A stretch of DNA of 64,000 nt from Batkoa obscura (taxonomy: Eukaryota; Entomophthoromycota; Entomophthoromycetes; Entomophthorales; Batkoaceae): positions 620,001-684,000 of the forward strand of contig JASVEC010000015.1 of the NCBI GenBank assembly GCA_030770535.1, written 5' to 3'. The stretch's first letter is position 1; every line of letters starts with the position of its first letter. The translations under genes and the position numbers were made by a program. Below the pieces are notes generated by a model, which ran no database searches, had not been told where the DNA came from, and saw only the letters and a list, made by a program, of their open reading frames with translations. Below are positions 1 to 10,934 of the stretch, in pieces.

Positions 1-45
1 GATGCAGTTGCCATGATCGATTTAATTGGAAGAGAGTTGGATTAA
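1..45 (+). CDS. 3' end of an unidentified gene (partial)
   Basis: The first 45 bases read as an open frame on the plus strand, DAVAMIDLIGRELD followed by a TAA stop. The composition (GATGCAGTTGCC...) is more GC-rich and codon-like than the AT-rich spacer after it, which suggests the last codons of a gene whose body lies before the window. Fourteen residues are too few to name a family, and a chance open frame remains possible. Confidence 0.35.
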   Translation, partial: DAVAMIDLIGRELD

Positions 46-1442
46 ATGCAATTCTAGATTTGTGAATCCTACTAAAACTAGGTTTTAATTTGAGGCTATA
101 TGAATTGAATTTAGCGTATATGATATAATCCCTACATTTATTGGTCAGTAAATACGGTGGTTAATAAAATTATTTCATTTATCGACTTGATAATGAAATC
201 ATAGGTTAAAAACTAGGGTTATTTTTAACATTTTAATATATTATGGATCTTTTTATACTCTTGATATTAAATTTTTAGCTTAAAAGATGGCAGTTAAATA
301 AAAATATTATATATCATATGGGTTATATAATATTAAAACCTTAACTTTTGTTTTATGAAAACTAAACTATAAATAATTTGAAATATGTTTCTATCTATGG
401 ATCTTAATTTATTAGTTATATAATTGTACATAAAAAACGAGTTTTTTAAAAGGGATGACTTGTTTTTTCTTTGTAAAAATATTAAGTAATAAAAATTATT
501 ACAAAAAACATTAGATAAAACAAATATCTTAATAATCTTTGTAAACTATAAAATTTTAACTTCAGATATTAAAAAGTTAATTTATGGTCAATTTTGTTAT
601 GTAAAACATACTCTATTTGTTTTAATACCATTATTTTGAATTTAAAAATAGAGTTCCCTCCACATCATTCTTTTCATTATGAATATAAAGTAATAATAGG
701 AATTACATTCCGCTCCATTGTGAAAAGTAAATAAACTTTATTCCTAATAGCAAGCCAGTTTTGATTCACAAATACCTTATTCCAAAGTATTATCACAGTC
801 ACTATCAATTAAGGTTCTATACCTATTAAATTTTTATAATATTATAATTAAAATTTCTATTTCTTCGTAATTATGTAAAATTAACAGTATTATTTCTCAC
901 ATTTTCCTGCCTCTTTATCTATATTTGATTTTAAGGGTAAACTACATATAAAGACAACTTTCTTTCTCAAAGATTTGAAATGTTATATTCCTTAGCCTAA
1001 TAAGTCTAAATTATTTCATTGTGGATACTATATTTGATATAAAACCGATTGATGTTCTAACATTGCATTCATTGTATTTTGGGCTATAATTCGATCTAAA
1101 TTTAAAAATTATTTTAAATTAATTTTACCATATAATAATAGATCTAAATACTATAATGAAGAATAGTAGTTTTAACATTTGTATTATAATACTTTTCTTA
1201 ATGCAATGAATTTTAAAAGTGGAAACAACGAATGGGGGTATATTTTTTTTGTTTAAGAATTTTACAACAAACTTTCCACACAAATAGCACTTAAAGGATG
1301 GAAAAAGTGATCAATCCAAAAAAACATCCCCAAATAATAACTATATGAAAAAACGGATAAAAACTGTAAAACTTCATACCATTTTTATATAATATATAAG
1401 ATATATCTTACTAATATATATGATTTTATTGAAAACAAAATA
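46..1442. other. AT-rich spacer
   Basis: About 1.4 kb between the partial gene at the left edge and the stop of the minus-strand membrane protein. It holds one short inverted-repeat element (1231-1335). No coding frame with splice signals or RNA gene was recognised in the rest. Confidence 0.6.
1231..1335 (+). mobile_element. MITE-like element, copy 1
   Basis: A copy of the ~105-bp element found throughout the window. It starts ATGGGGGTATATTTT, carries the internal motif TTTAAGAATTTTAC and a GGAAAAAGTGAT block, and ends AAAACATCCCCA. The two ends are imperfect inverted repeats of each other. It has no coding capacity. Confidence 0.75.
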
Positions 1443-3337
1443 TTAATTTCTAAAACCAGAATCCAAAGTATAAGTAAACTTTTGTTGTTTACCAAGTTCT
1501 AAATCATCATCACTATAATCATCAATATTTAAATGGCCTGCCAAAGGGTGATTTGGATGTAATTTAGAGGAAGCAAATGAATTATTTGCTGAATCAAGTA
1601 AATAAAATTTATCTTGTTTGCTAGAACTTGGTTGACTATTTTGAGTAGAATAGGTATTCTTATTAATACTAGGAAAGCGTGAAATGATGCTATGAGTAAC
1701 TTTAGGTGGTAACCTTTTTTTGTAGCGACGGAATAATATATAAGCAATAGTTAGGACAGCAGCTATAACTACTATAGAGATAGCTAATTTTATGCCAACA
1801 GATAAACCTTTATTTGCATCTAGATTTCCATTACCAAAAATTAAACCGGAACTAGGATCAGGCTCATCAAATGATAGATAACCATTAGGAGCGATAGTAC
1901 ATTGTGAAGGCTCAAATGTGGTTTTTGATGTATTACAATTATCATCGTCGTATAAATAGCTAAGTTTTCCTTCTGATAAATTTAATAACCAAATTGCAGA
2001 ACCAGAAGTAGTGTATTTTGAATATTGAGCAATTGTGAAATCTAAAAGTTTTAATTACTATAACTAAAAGAATAAAAATTGTTACCTTGTATTACTAAAT
2101 CGGGTCTTGTTACCGCAGTTTCAAACCAATCTGAATAACCATGTTGATTTAATCTTCCATCCAGATTGAACACTTTTTGGGCCTTTAAAAAATATGGCCA
2201 GTCATTAGTTTGATCTGCTTTATAACCTGCTCTTTTGAACCATTCATTATAAGTATTGGATAATTCCCTCTCATCTTTGATATTTTTTGTTTTATTTATG
2301 CTTCTTTTTCTGTCTTCATTATTAATATCAACAACCATACCACTTACTCCAATAACGTCTTGAAAATCCCCTATTCTTTCTTGACCTTGGAACTCATTAT
2401 TAGGGGTTACTTGCCAATTAAGAATAGAACCTGACATTTGACTTAAGCTAGTTAAATATGTACTTCTTGGTATACTCCATTTTCCACCTGATTTATTAGC
2501 TTCATAACTGGTAAATGAGATATATTGGTGATATTGAAGTTTACTTAAATTATGAGTATGACAATCAGCTGATTTTTTAATAGCATTATAAATGTTTTCT
2601 GCTACTATTTCTTTATTGAAAAAAGCTGCAATAAACATGATCCATTGGGCTTTCTTTTATAAATAGATAAATAAATGAAATTAAATAATAAAAATATATA
2701 TTGACTTACTTGTAAAGGGCCATATTCTTCTTTATAAAAATTTAATGGAACAACGATATTCCCTTCTTCATATGTATCTCTTGAATCCTTGATAAACAAT
2801 AATTGAGAATCCGAAGGTTGTTTATCAACTTTAGTTATTTTGCCTTCTTTTATATTCTTTGATACACAGGGACTAGTTATCTTTTCAGTTTCTCCTAAAA
2901 TTGATGTAATTACATCCCTTAATCCCAACATTTCAAGCCAAGCTACAGCTGGTCTTGCTGTATCTTTTACTGTGACTTTGGTGAGTGGTAACGAAAAACG
3001 AATATCAGCTTCAATTACTGGTACCTTGGTACCAGCACAATACAAAACATATGTTCTTTGATTTATATTATCTTTGATTATTTTATAAGTAGAGAAATAT
3101 TCAATTGAAAATCCACTAATATTTCCTACTAATATTAACTAAGTTAGTGTTTAGCTATTAAGATAAAGTATTAGTATTACACTTTGCTTTGCTTCCATTC
3201 GTTGTAGGTTTAATATTACTAAAATAATCATTTTCATTAGTACTATTACATTCAATTACACCAGATATGCTAGAATTGATATAGCTTATTTGAATTACAA
3301 GATATAAAATTGCCAGTAAGTTTATTTTTAAACTCAT
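1443..3337 (-). CDS. Type I membrane protein with periplasmic-binding-protein-like ectodomain
   Basis: Four exons (3337-3181, 3128-2710, 2653-2086, 2041-1443) join in frame to 580 aa. The start is followed by a signal peptide (NLLAILYLVIQISYI). The extracellular part, about residues 25-450, contains YVLYCAGTKVP, LPLTKVTVKDTARPAVAWLE and LEMLGLRDVI. This reminds me of the helical-backbone substrate-binding fold (iron-siderophore/vitamin B12 type) that some fungi carry as surface proteins. One transmembrane helix (IKLAISIVVIAAVLTIAYIL) with a basic stop-transfer RRYKKR follows, then a Ser-rich cytosolic tail ending in an acidic DDYSDDDLE patch. Binding-protein homology is judged by eye. The ligand is unknown and no transporter gene adjoins it. 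The gene could equally be called a hypothetical surface receptor. Confidence 0.55.
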
Positions 3338-4282
3338 TATTTTATAGTAAAAAACAAATTACTGAAAAATTTATATTATTCAATTTATTAAAATTAAAAA
3401 TTATTTTAGGAACTTTAAAGTGATTGGCTATCCTTGATATCAAGAACTAAAATTAAAGTTCTCAGACTTTATAATTTATAGACTGTAGAATAGATTATAA
3501 GTGATAAGGATTTTAAAATTATTTTCTTACACAATTTAATTAAAAATCTACTTACTGCCTTTTACAAACTTCAATTAGTTTTTTATATAGTTTAAGAATT
3601 TAAGGATATTAAAGTGTTATTCAAGCATAATTAAGATAAAAATTTTATCTTATTAAATTTGTAGCATTTTATATGAAGCAAAACAATTTCTATAGTTTCT
3701 TCCTTATATTCAATATGATATTATTGAAATTTATTAAAAAGAAGTAAAGTTCTTCATATAATGAAAGACATAAAAAATAAACTACGAATGAAATCTAAAA
3801 AATAAGAAGATTGTATTAATCTATACCGTTTTTGGTCCAATATTTATTAGTTCATAGAAACAATTTACATTTATAGACCTGGTTTATGAACAAAGATTAT
3901 AGCAAAATTAATCGTAATAATCATGATCATACAATTGAAGTTATACAGTTCTTTAATATTATCATGCTAACTATCTTATCCATATTTGCATTTAAAGTAG
4001 CACATAGGAGTCATTTTGATCATTACATGATTCCATTATTGTGAGCCTCATATGAGAATTTTAGTGATTTAAATGAATTTTGTTTAGTACTTATACTTAG
4101 AAATCAAGAAATAGCATAACAAAATACTCCTCAACTTTATATTACACCTAAAGCAATATAAGTGAGAATTATCAAATTCAATTAATAACTAGTTTATTTT
4201 TTTTAAAACAATTTTGTTATTAAAACATTGTTACTACCTTTTATTAGTTCATTATTAATTAAACTATCATTAATTACATTAT
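3338..4282. other. AT-rich spacer
   Basis: It separates the start of the binding-protein-like gene from the 3' end of TOK-A. I see no coding frame, RNA or element copy in it. Confidence 0.55.
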
Positions 4283-6270
4283 TCAAAACGCATTTTCTAA
4301 TCTATCAATAATTTTATGATCATAGAATTGTAAATTATAATTATTTATGACATTTTCCTTCATTTCATTTGTATTATTATTATTGTCATTACCATTACTT
4401 AACTCATGAATGTATTTATTTAAAATAATACAAAAAAATAAATGAAATTGTTCTAAATTTGTAAATTCTTTCTTCTCCAATAGCTCTTTAGATAACAGTC
4501 CATCCTGATCAGCTAATAATATACCCACCATTTTTTGATACATTTTACTTAATGTAATTAAATTCAATAAAACTTCATCTTTATCTTTTATATTATCTTT
4601 TTGAAACTTACTCAATAATTCTTTGATCTCTTCATTTAACCCATCATTGTTACTTTCTGATACTTCCATTTTATATTTGTCATCATTGATTCTTTTATCT
4701 AATAAAAATACACTTACATCCATGCATACTGATATTACATATGCTGCAGTAACTAATCCCAATAAAGAATAAAATATCATAATTCCTCGACCATATACTT
4801 CTTTAGGTACAAAATCTCCATAGCCTATAGTTGTAAATGATACAAAACAAAAATAAATACCATCAAAATAAGTCCATGTCTCTGCATACATAAAAACTAC
4901 TCCACCTATAAACCTAAATGAAATAAATATAAGTAAATATATATATATACAAATATACAAATATACAAATATACAAATATACAAATATACAAATATACAA
5001 ATATACAAATATACAAATATACAAATATACAAATTACAAATTTACAAATTTACAAATTTACAAATATACAAATTTACAAATATAAATATATAAAAATTAC
5101 CAAAATAAAGCTAAAGCTAATATTGAAAACATTAATTGATGTTTAATAATATACCATTTTTCATTTAATAAATTATTGTGATACTCATATCTTATATAAT
5201 TAGCATTTTTATAATCAAAGCTGGAACTTAAGAATTGTTGAATATTTTTATAGTTGATTTTTGAGTCATGATTCTCTATTCTTTTCATGTTCTTTAAAAA
5301 CATACTTTCAACACTTTTCAATAAAGCTATACGCACTGAATTGATTAATAAAGCTGTAAACGTAATTCCTATTATAGCATAAAAAAACAGAAAGATTTTG
5401 GTACTCAATAATTTTGGTGTTAAATCTCCAAAGCCCATCGTTGTATTTGTTACTTAAAATCAAATATTAAATAAATATTAAATAAATATTAAATAAATAT
5501 TAAATAAATATTAAATAAATATTAAATAAATATTAAATAAATATTAAATAAAGTTACCTAATGTAAAATAAATTCCGTCAATAAAACTCCAACCTTCTAA
5601 ACCACAAAAGATAATAGCACCTATTTTAGACCATATAATTGTTAACATACAATAGATTACTAACATTCGATGTTTCTTGGATATAATCTTGTTCTTTGAT
5701 GTCGTTTTATATTTGATAAAATCAAAAGTTAAAAATAGAACTGAAACTAAAGATAAACAAGTGGCCACTGAAGACAATATAAACTTATAAGAAACTTCTT
5801 TATGTTTGATTTCGGAATTCAAATAGTAAAAGACTATTGATATAGTCATTAAGACAACTAAAAGTAAATAGAGTTTAATATACTAAGATATAGAAAATAA
5901 CTACTTACAATAGATAAAAAAGAAAACAATACTTAGTATTGTATTCGAAACTATTCTTTTTCCCCAAAACCTAGTAACTAAAGTAATAGACCCAAACAGT
6001 TGAAATAAATTGGCTAGCGTACTACATATACTATTGACTAAAACAAATAAGTTTATTATTTAAAGTAAAATAATAATAGTAAAATCTACTTGGATGAAGT
6101 TTAAACTCTTTATTTTCAAATACATTATTTAACATCCATGAACTTTCTATAAAGGGTATACTTAATAAGATAGATAATGGAGTAATAATTCCAACGGTTA
6201 TGGTAAGCATCTTTAATGGTCTTTGTTGATGATTAGGCTGATAATTGACATTCTGAAATAAATGTTTCAT
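4283..6270 (-). CDS. Two-pore outward-rectifier K+ channel (TOK-A)
   Basis: Five exons (6270-6090, 6037-5909, 5857-5558, 5452-5101, 4913-4283) give 530 aa. The fungal TOK family forms plasma-membrane K+ channels with eight helices and two pore loops that release K+ on depolarisation. Visible here are N-terminal hydrophobic helices (VGIITPLSILLSIPF and following), a first selectivity filter TTMGFGD after exon 3, a second filter TTIGYGD in exon 5, and a hydrophilic cytosolic C-terminus. The start chosen is the ATG of MKHLFQ, which matches the start of the sister copy C. An upstream in-frame ATG at 6306 is less likely. The protein is shorter than C by about 16 residues because the two copies diverge just before the stop (ENAF, then TGA). 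Introns 3 and 4 are filled with microsatellites. Confidence 0.9.
4938..5092. repeat. Intronic microsatellite (TACAAATA)n in TOK-A intron 4
   Basis: Runs of an 8-bp unit, ATACAAAT, interspersed with ATTTACAA variants, fill intron 4. The counterpart in copy C lies at 14500-14662, with a slightly different order of variant units. Confidence 0.9.
5463..5552. repeat. Intronic 11-bp tandem repeat in TOK-A intron 3
   Basis: Eight copies of ATTAAATA spaced by AAT (11-bp period) make up nearly all of intron 3. The inverted counterpart at 14046-14133 also has eight copies. Confidence 0.9.
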
Positions 6271-8105
6271 TATCCTTGTAATATTAAAATATATCAAAAA
6301 AGGCAATTTTATTAGACTTGATTATTTTCTATTAAATGGAACTTAGATCCTATTTTAAATCTATTGCTTACCCTTTGAATACTAATCTGCCAAATTTCAA
6401 TTGGGCTAATCTTATTGCTTAATTTGATTAAATTAAACAAATTTCCTCCTTTTTACTACTCAAAGAATTAAATAGGGTTTTTTTTACAAAATTAAAGTAT
6501 AATCTATTTTACAGTCTGTTCCAATTCTGTCTCTCAGGGTATAACTTTGAAATCCTAATTTATAGCTTAAAACATCCATACAACTATTTAAAGTACTGAA
6601 TTATTTGGCGTAAAAAATCTGATTTATTGCATTCCTTGTTTCTTGAGTATAATTGTTGGTTGTCAAACTTCAGTCTATTAAATTTGCTATCTTTTGGTTT
6701 CTTATGTTTGGAAAGAAATATTAAGTATTTTTTGTTATAGGTTTTGATTTATTCATATTATAAACTAATTTGTCATATGCTTTTAATTATTTAGGGATTT
6801 TGTCCTATTTTAAGTTCAAAAATTTAAAAAATGATGACATTTCATTATAGAGTTTATAGTAAACTATTCAGCATTTATAGCATGTATGAGGAACTGAGAA
6901 TTAAATGAATCTAGAAAAGATACTCATATATTAATAGAAATGTTTGAAATTGACGTAAATAATCAAAACTTTTCTAATTTTTGGCTAGGAGTATATACTT
7001 ATTAGATTAAGTAGTAGAAGTTCATGAAGTCAAATGCTGATTTTTTTAAATGTTCAATTGACATTAAAACATTACTCATTTTTATCTTCTCATATTATTA
7101 ATATTTATAACAATGACTTTTAACAAACTCTGTATATTTATAATGTGACATTTTTCCTATTCTATTACTGTATCTCTTATTTATTATATTATCGAATAAA
7201 ATAAACTATAGACAACCATAAAAATATGCGGGTTTTTTATTGTTGAATATTATAGTTGAAATTGAAAATTTAATTATGAGAAAAGATAATTCACTTGGTC
7301 ATGTACTCTATGTGTTAATCAAAAATCAAAAAATTCCCAGACTTTATCTAAAAACAATGTTATTTATATTTAATTTATACTTACATTTTATTACCTTTTT
7401 TAATAATAATAAAATTACCTGTCAACATTCAAATAGATACTAAGCATCTATTTTAACTTTTAGTTTAGATAATATAAAAGTTAAAAATAGTTTAATTATA
7501 CATGTTAGAATATGATAGCGGTGTAATTCATCTATTCAAGATAAGAAATTATTTATTTCAATTCGATTTATATAAACTTCAATAAACTCAAAATTTGAAT
7601 AATTTGATGACAAATTATAGAAACTTAGAATGATTTAATACCATGTTTCAAAGCCTTTTATAAACCCTCAAAAATTTGATAAAATAATCAAAATTTTAAA
7701 ACATTTTATGACATTTGTTACTTTCAAGAAATATTATCATTTAGTTTGAAATTTATTTTAAATTATTAAGTTCTTGTTGTCAAAAGAATAGTTTCCTATT
7801 CTTTAATCTTCTATTTTATTATTAACTTTATTAAATATTCAATCATCTGCTAGCTAAACTCTGAATCATTTTACTTGAAAATAGCACAGTAATCTTGATA
7901 ACTAAAACAGTTATGAAAATAAACTGATAAGCTAAAATTAATGATTTCAATTGATTGGTTTCGTTTCAGATAAAGCTTATCATGTTAAATGGATTCAAAC
8001 AATTCAATAAGCCAAACTTAGTTAGAATGGAGCTAGATAAAAAGTATATAAAGGAGGACTATGAAGATTATTTTAAGTTATTACTAAAATACAATTTACA
8101 AAAAG
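6271..8105. other. AT-rich spacer
   Basis: About 1.8 kb between the divergent starts of TOK-A and the small gene at 8106. An open frame at 7240-7443 has no start context, splice partner or recognisable product. The only signal I support is the TATA-like site at 8044. Confidence 0.5.
8044..8053 (+). promoter_or_regulatory. TATA-like box before the small gene at 8106
   Basis: GTATATAAAG lies about 55 bp before the ATG at 8106. The same sequence occurs before the second metallothionein gene. It supports the small reading frame downstream being transcribed. Confidence 0.4.
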
Positions 8106-8357
8106 ATGAACGAAGTTGCTCCTGTTATTAATGATACCCAAGTAAGTTTGAATTTTGAATGAATTTTTTAATTTATTTATATATATTTTTAATAGATTCC
8201 AACTTTCCCTAAAGCTAAATTACATGTTTATAACGATGATATAAACCATAATTGCATTCAATCAATTAATAAAAAGGAAAATAATGAAGGAAATTCAAAT
8301 AGTAAAACAACTGAAAAAACAAAGGAACCTTATCATATGGAATTACTTGAACGTTAA
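8106..8357 (+). CDS. Small hydrophilic hypothetical protein
   Basis: Two exons (8106-8141 and 8196-8357) around a 54-nt intron with a GTAAGT donor and an AATAG acceptor encode 65 aa. The protein starts MNEVAPVINDTQ and continues with a Lys/Asn/Glu-rich, probably disordered part ending in YHMELLER. I do not recognise it. After the TAA the same frame stays coding-like (VTNLIKNPEAWIVNYSIDLF), and a neighbouring frame then reads YDELGYDIWEEYN. The gene may therefore be a decayed longer one, or have an unseen further exon. Support is the consensus intron and the TATA-like box about 55 bp upstream. Confidence 0.45.
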
Positions 8358-9152
8358 GTTACAAATTTAATCAAAAACCCTGAAGCCTGGATAGTAAATT
8401 ATTCAATCGATTTATTCATTAATACGATACGATGAATTAGGATATGACATCTGGGAGGAATATAACATTAATTTTAATGTTTTTATTTATTAATAAAATT
8501 TATGAATTTAATAATATAATCTTTTTTTATTAGTTTAAGTTTATTTTAAATTTATAATTTGTGACTAGATAGTTGGAACTTAAGTGTTAATTTGGATTAT
8601 TAAAAACTTAGTTCAATTTTTGTCTAATTTAGATTTTCAGCAAAAATTGCGAATCAAGTATAACACAATGTTATAAAGTCAATTGCTTTTTACTCAAATA
8701 TAAAATACATCCCTAGATATTAATAGAATATTAGCATAAGTAGTCTTAAAATTCTTAAACGCAAAAATACATCCTCATTTATTGAAATTAATAGTCCTTA
8801 GAATATTTTAAAAGGACAGAGCACAATAATATTTCTATTCAAATGATAATAGAAGAGGGTGATAATTTAAAGATTATTTTAGAGAAGTTCAATGATGGGA
8901 TATTAGTGAATTTTATAAAAGCAACAACTAGTTATCAAGTAATGAATTGAGCGCGATAAGATTCGAACTCGAGATCTCCTATTGGATTAGTAGGAAAGCT
9001 ATTTTGCTACTCAAAATTTCCTTGACAAATAAAAATGATTGATTCATAAAATTCAATCCAAAGATTTTAATCTCATATCCCATTAAAATTATCTCAATTT
9101 TTTAATTAACTTTGAAAAATCGATAAAATATCCCAGTAAAAAAAATAGAATC
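8358..9152. other. Spacer with decayed element end and tRNA-like fragment
   Basis: It holds coding-like debris to about 8500, a fragment resembling the right end of the MITE-like element (about 8744-8782: TTAAAATTCTTAAACGC followed by AAAAATACATCCTCAT) and a tRNA-like fragment at 8947-9022. The rest is featureless AT-rich sequence. Confidence 0.5.
8947..9022 (-). pseudogene. tRNA-like fragment
   Basis: Read on the minus strand, it has a box-B-like GAGTTCGAATC, a preceding hairpin TCCTA..TAGGA like an anticodon arm, and TGAGTAGCAAAATAGC where box A and the D-arm would lie. The 3' acceptor side (CGCG) has no matching 5' strand and the T-stem pairs poorly. It is therefore read as a decayed tRNA or a tRNA-derived repeat end, not a working tRNA. 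The identity is not assigned. Confidence 0.3.
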
Positions 9153-10002
9153 ATGTTAAAGGCGTTATATAGTAATATAATTAGAAAGTGTAGCAATTCA
9201 ACACCCAATATCTTTGTTTCTGAATCTCAAGTTTCTGGGTTTAGTTTGGTAAGCTTATTAAAATTAAGTTAATTATGAATAATAAATAACAATCTTTTCA
9301 TTTCAAAAAGATTGCTAAAAGACACAAAAAACGTAAACCAGCTTTAACAGTTAAATTATTGACCTATGTTGAAAAACTTGGCCAAGCTGGCGATATTATT
9401 AAAGTTCGACGTAAGTATTTTATTTCAATATAAATAAATAAATAAATAAATAATATTAATAAATAATATTAATTAATATTTTTTAGCTGGACATATGAGA
9501 AATGATTTATATCCAAATCAATTAGCCCAATATGTATTAAAAGATAAAAATCAAATTCATCGTGCACAATTAGAATTAAATAAAACTAAACAAGAAGATA
9601 AACCTGAGGTAGATATATTTAATATTTTAATTCCTAAAATGATTAATTATTTAAATTAAAAAGGCGACTTCAAGTAAGCAAAGTTTTGTTCAATATATGC
9701 GATTAGCTCGAATTCATCGAGAACTTCAAAATATTGAACAAGTGAGTTTTACAAGAGCAGTTATTGGTTCGGATGGTATGTTATACGGCTCCGTTACTAA
9801 TGAAGATTTGATACGTTATTTAAGAGATCAACATTATTTAGTTATTGATAAAGAGAGTCTTCAATTAGATAAAATTAAAAAAATTGGGACTTATTTTGCT
9901 AAAGTTAACTTAGATACTATTGGAGTACATAATTTAAAGGTTATTGTTATACCTGATACTCCTATTGAAGAGATTGTTAGTGAGAATCAAATTAATGTTT
10001 AA
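9153..10002 (+). CDS. Mitochondrial large-subunit ribosomal protein bL9m
   Basis: Four exons (9153-9248, 9311-9410, 9487-9608, 9664-10002) give 218 aa. The N-terminus (MLKALYSNIIRKCSNSTPN) is basic, Ser/Thr-rich and lacks acidic residues, as expected of a mitochondrial presequence. LLTYVEKLGQAGDIIKVRPG then HMRNDLYPNQLAQYV match the bL9 N-domain pattern (V.LL..V..LG..GD...V..G..RN.L.P...A). MLYGSVTNEDLIRYL and LDKIKKIGTYFAKVNL match the C-domain. bL9 binds 23S-type rRNA near the L1 stalk base of the mitoribosome. The gene lies in the spacer between the inverted TOK copies and is co-oriented with TOK-B. Confidence 0.88.
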
Positions 10003-10934
10003 GTAAAAGATAAAGTAAAAAAATTAAAATCAATAGATTAAACTAAGTGAATTAATTTTATATTTCTATTTATAATATGTATATCTGGTTTTATATTATG
10101 TTTTTTTAATTTATTTTTTAGCTTTATTAAATAATTAGTCATAATATATAATTAATAATTAATGTATTATATTATGATTATTGTATAAAAAAATAAGTAT
10201 TTGATTAAAACTCTTAAATTATTATATTACAATAATTTAATCAAATGTCATATGCTATATAAATAAATTAGTTTAAATTATGTTAAGTATTGTAAGTTGT
10301 AATTCTTACTATATAGATGTTACCATTATACATAACTAAATAATTTTTATTGATAGTATATTAATTAATAAAATATTCTATGTTATATTTAATTAATATG
10401 AGAATTAATATACAATTAATTAATATAATATTAGGGTTATTTACATTTTTATTCAATTTAATTGAACCTTTTAATAATTTAATAATTTTTATTTTGTTTA
10501 TAAAATTCTATTCTTTATTCAACTTTTAAATCTAGTTTGAAATCTAAAATTAACTTTCAGAATAGAATAAGATAATTTAAGACAATAATAACTTTGAATT
10601 CTTATTTATTATTTAATTGTATTAACATACTGATATTAATATAATATAAAAAAGAAAATATTAATATTGTTAAATAAATAAAAGTGAAACATTAATTAAA
10701 AGTAGTAAAATTACTTCTTTAATGAGTCATGAAATCATATAGTCGGAGAAAAATAGGTGATGAAATAATCAAAAAGTTAAGACTTTACAAAGAATAAAAA
10801 GGAGGAGAGTACAATCAAAATGCAATTAAAATTGAACCAACAAGAAGACATATATAAATGAAAATAAAGTCAATTGAATTAAATTCTTTAACAAATTTTT
10901 ATGTGTTAAAATAAAATAAAAAATAAATTTTATT
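10003..10934. other. AT-rich spacer
   Basis: About 930 bp between bL9m and TOK-B, with many TTAATTAAT-type runs. No coding frame, RNA or mobile element was recognised. Confidence 0.55.

Larger units (their letters stand above)
4297..5880 (-). repeat. Inverted repeat, left arm (TOK-A body)
   Basis: This stretch matches 13717-15311 on the opposite strand almost base for base, from just before exon 3 to near the stop codon, including introns 3 and 4. A second, separate identical block covers most of exon 1 (about 6070-6198 against 13390-13520). Intron 1 and exon 2 between the blocks are clearly diverged. Confidence 0.85.

Noticed and set aside
4920-5032. A repeated YICIFVYL-type peptide that would extend the TOK-A/TOK-C exon 5 frame upstream
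   Set aside because: It is the translation of the intron 4 microsatellite. The conserved splice acceptor of the other four TOK genes excludes it.
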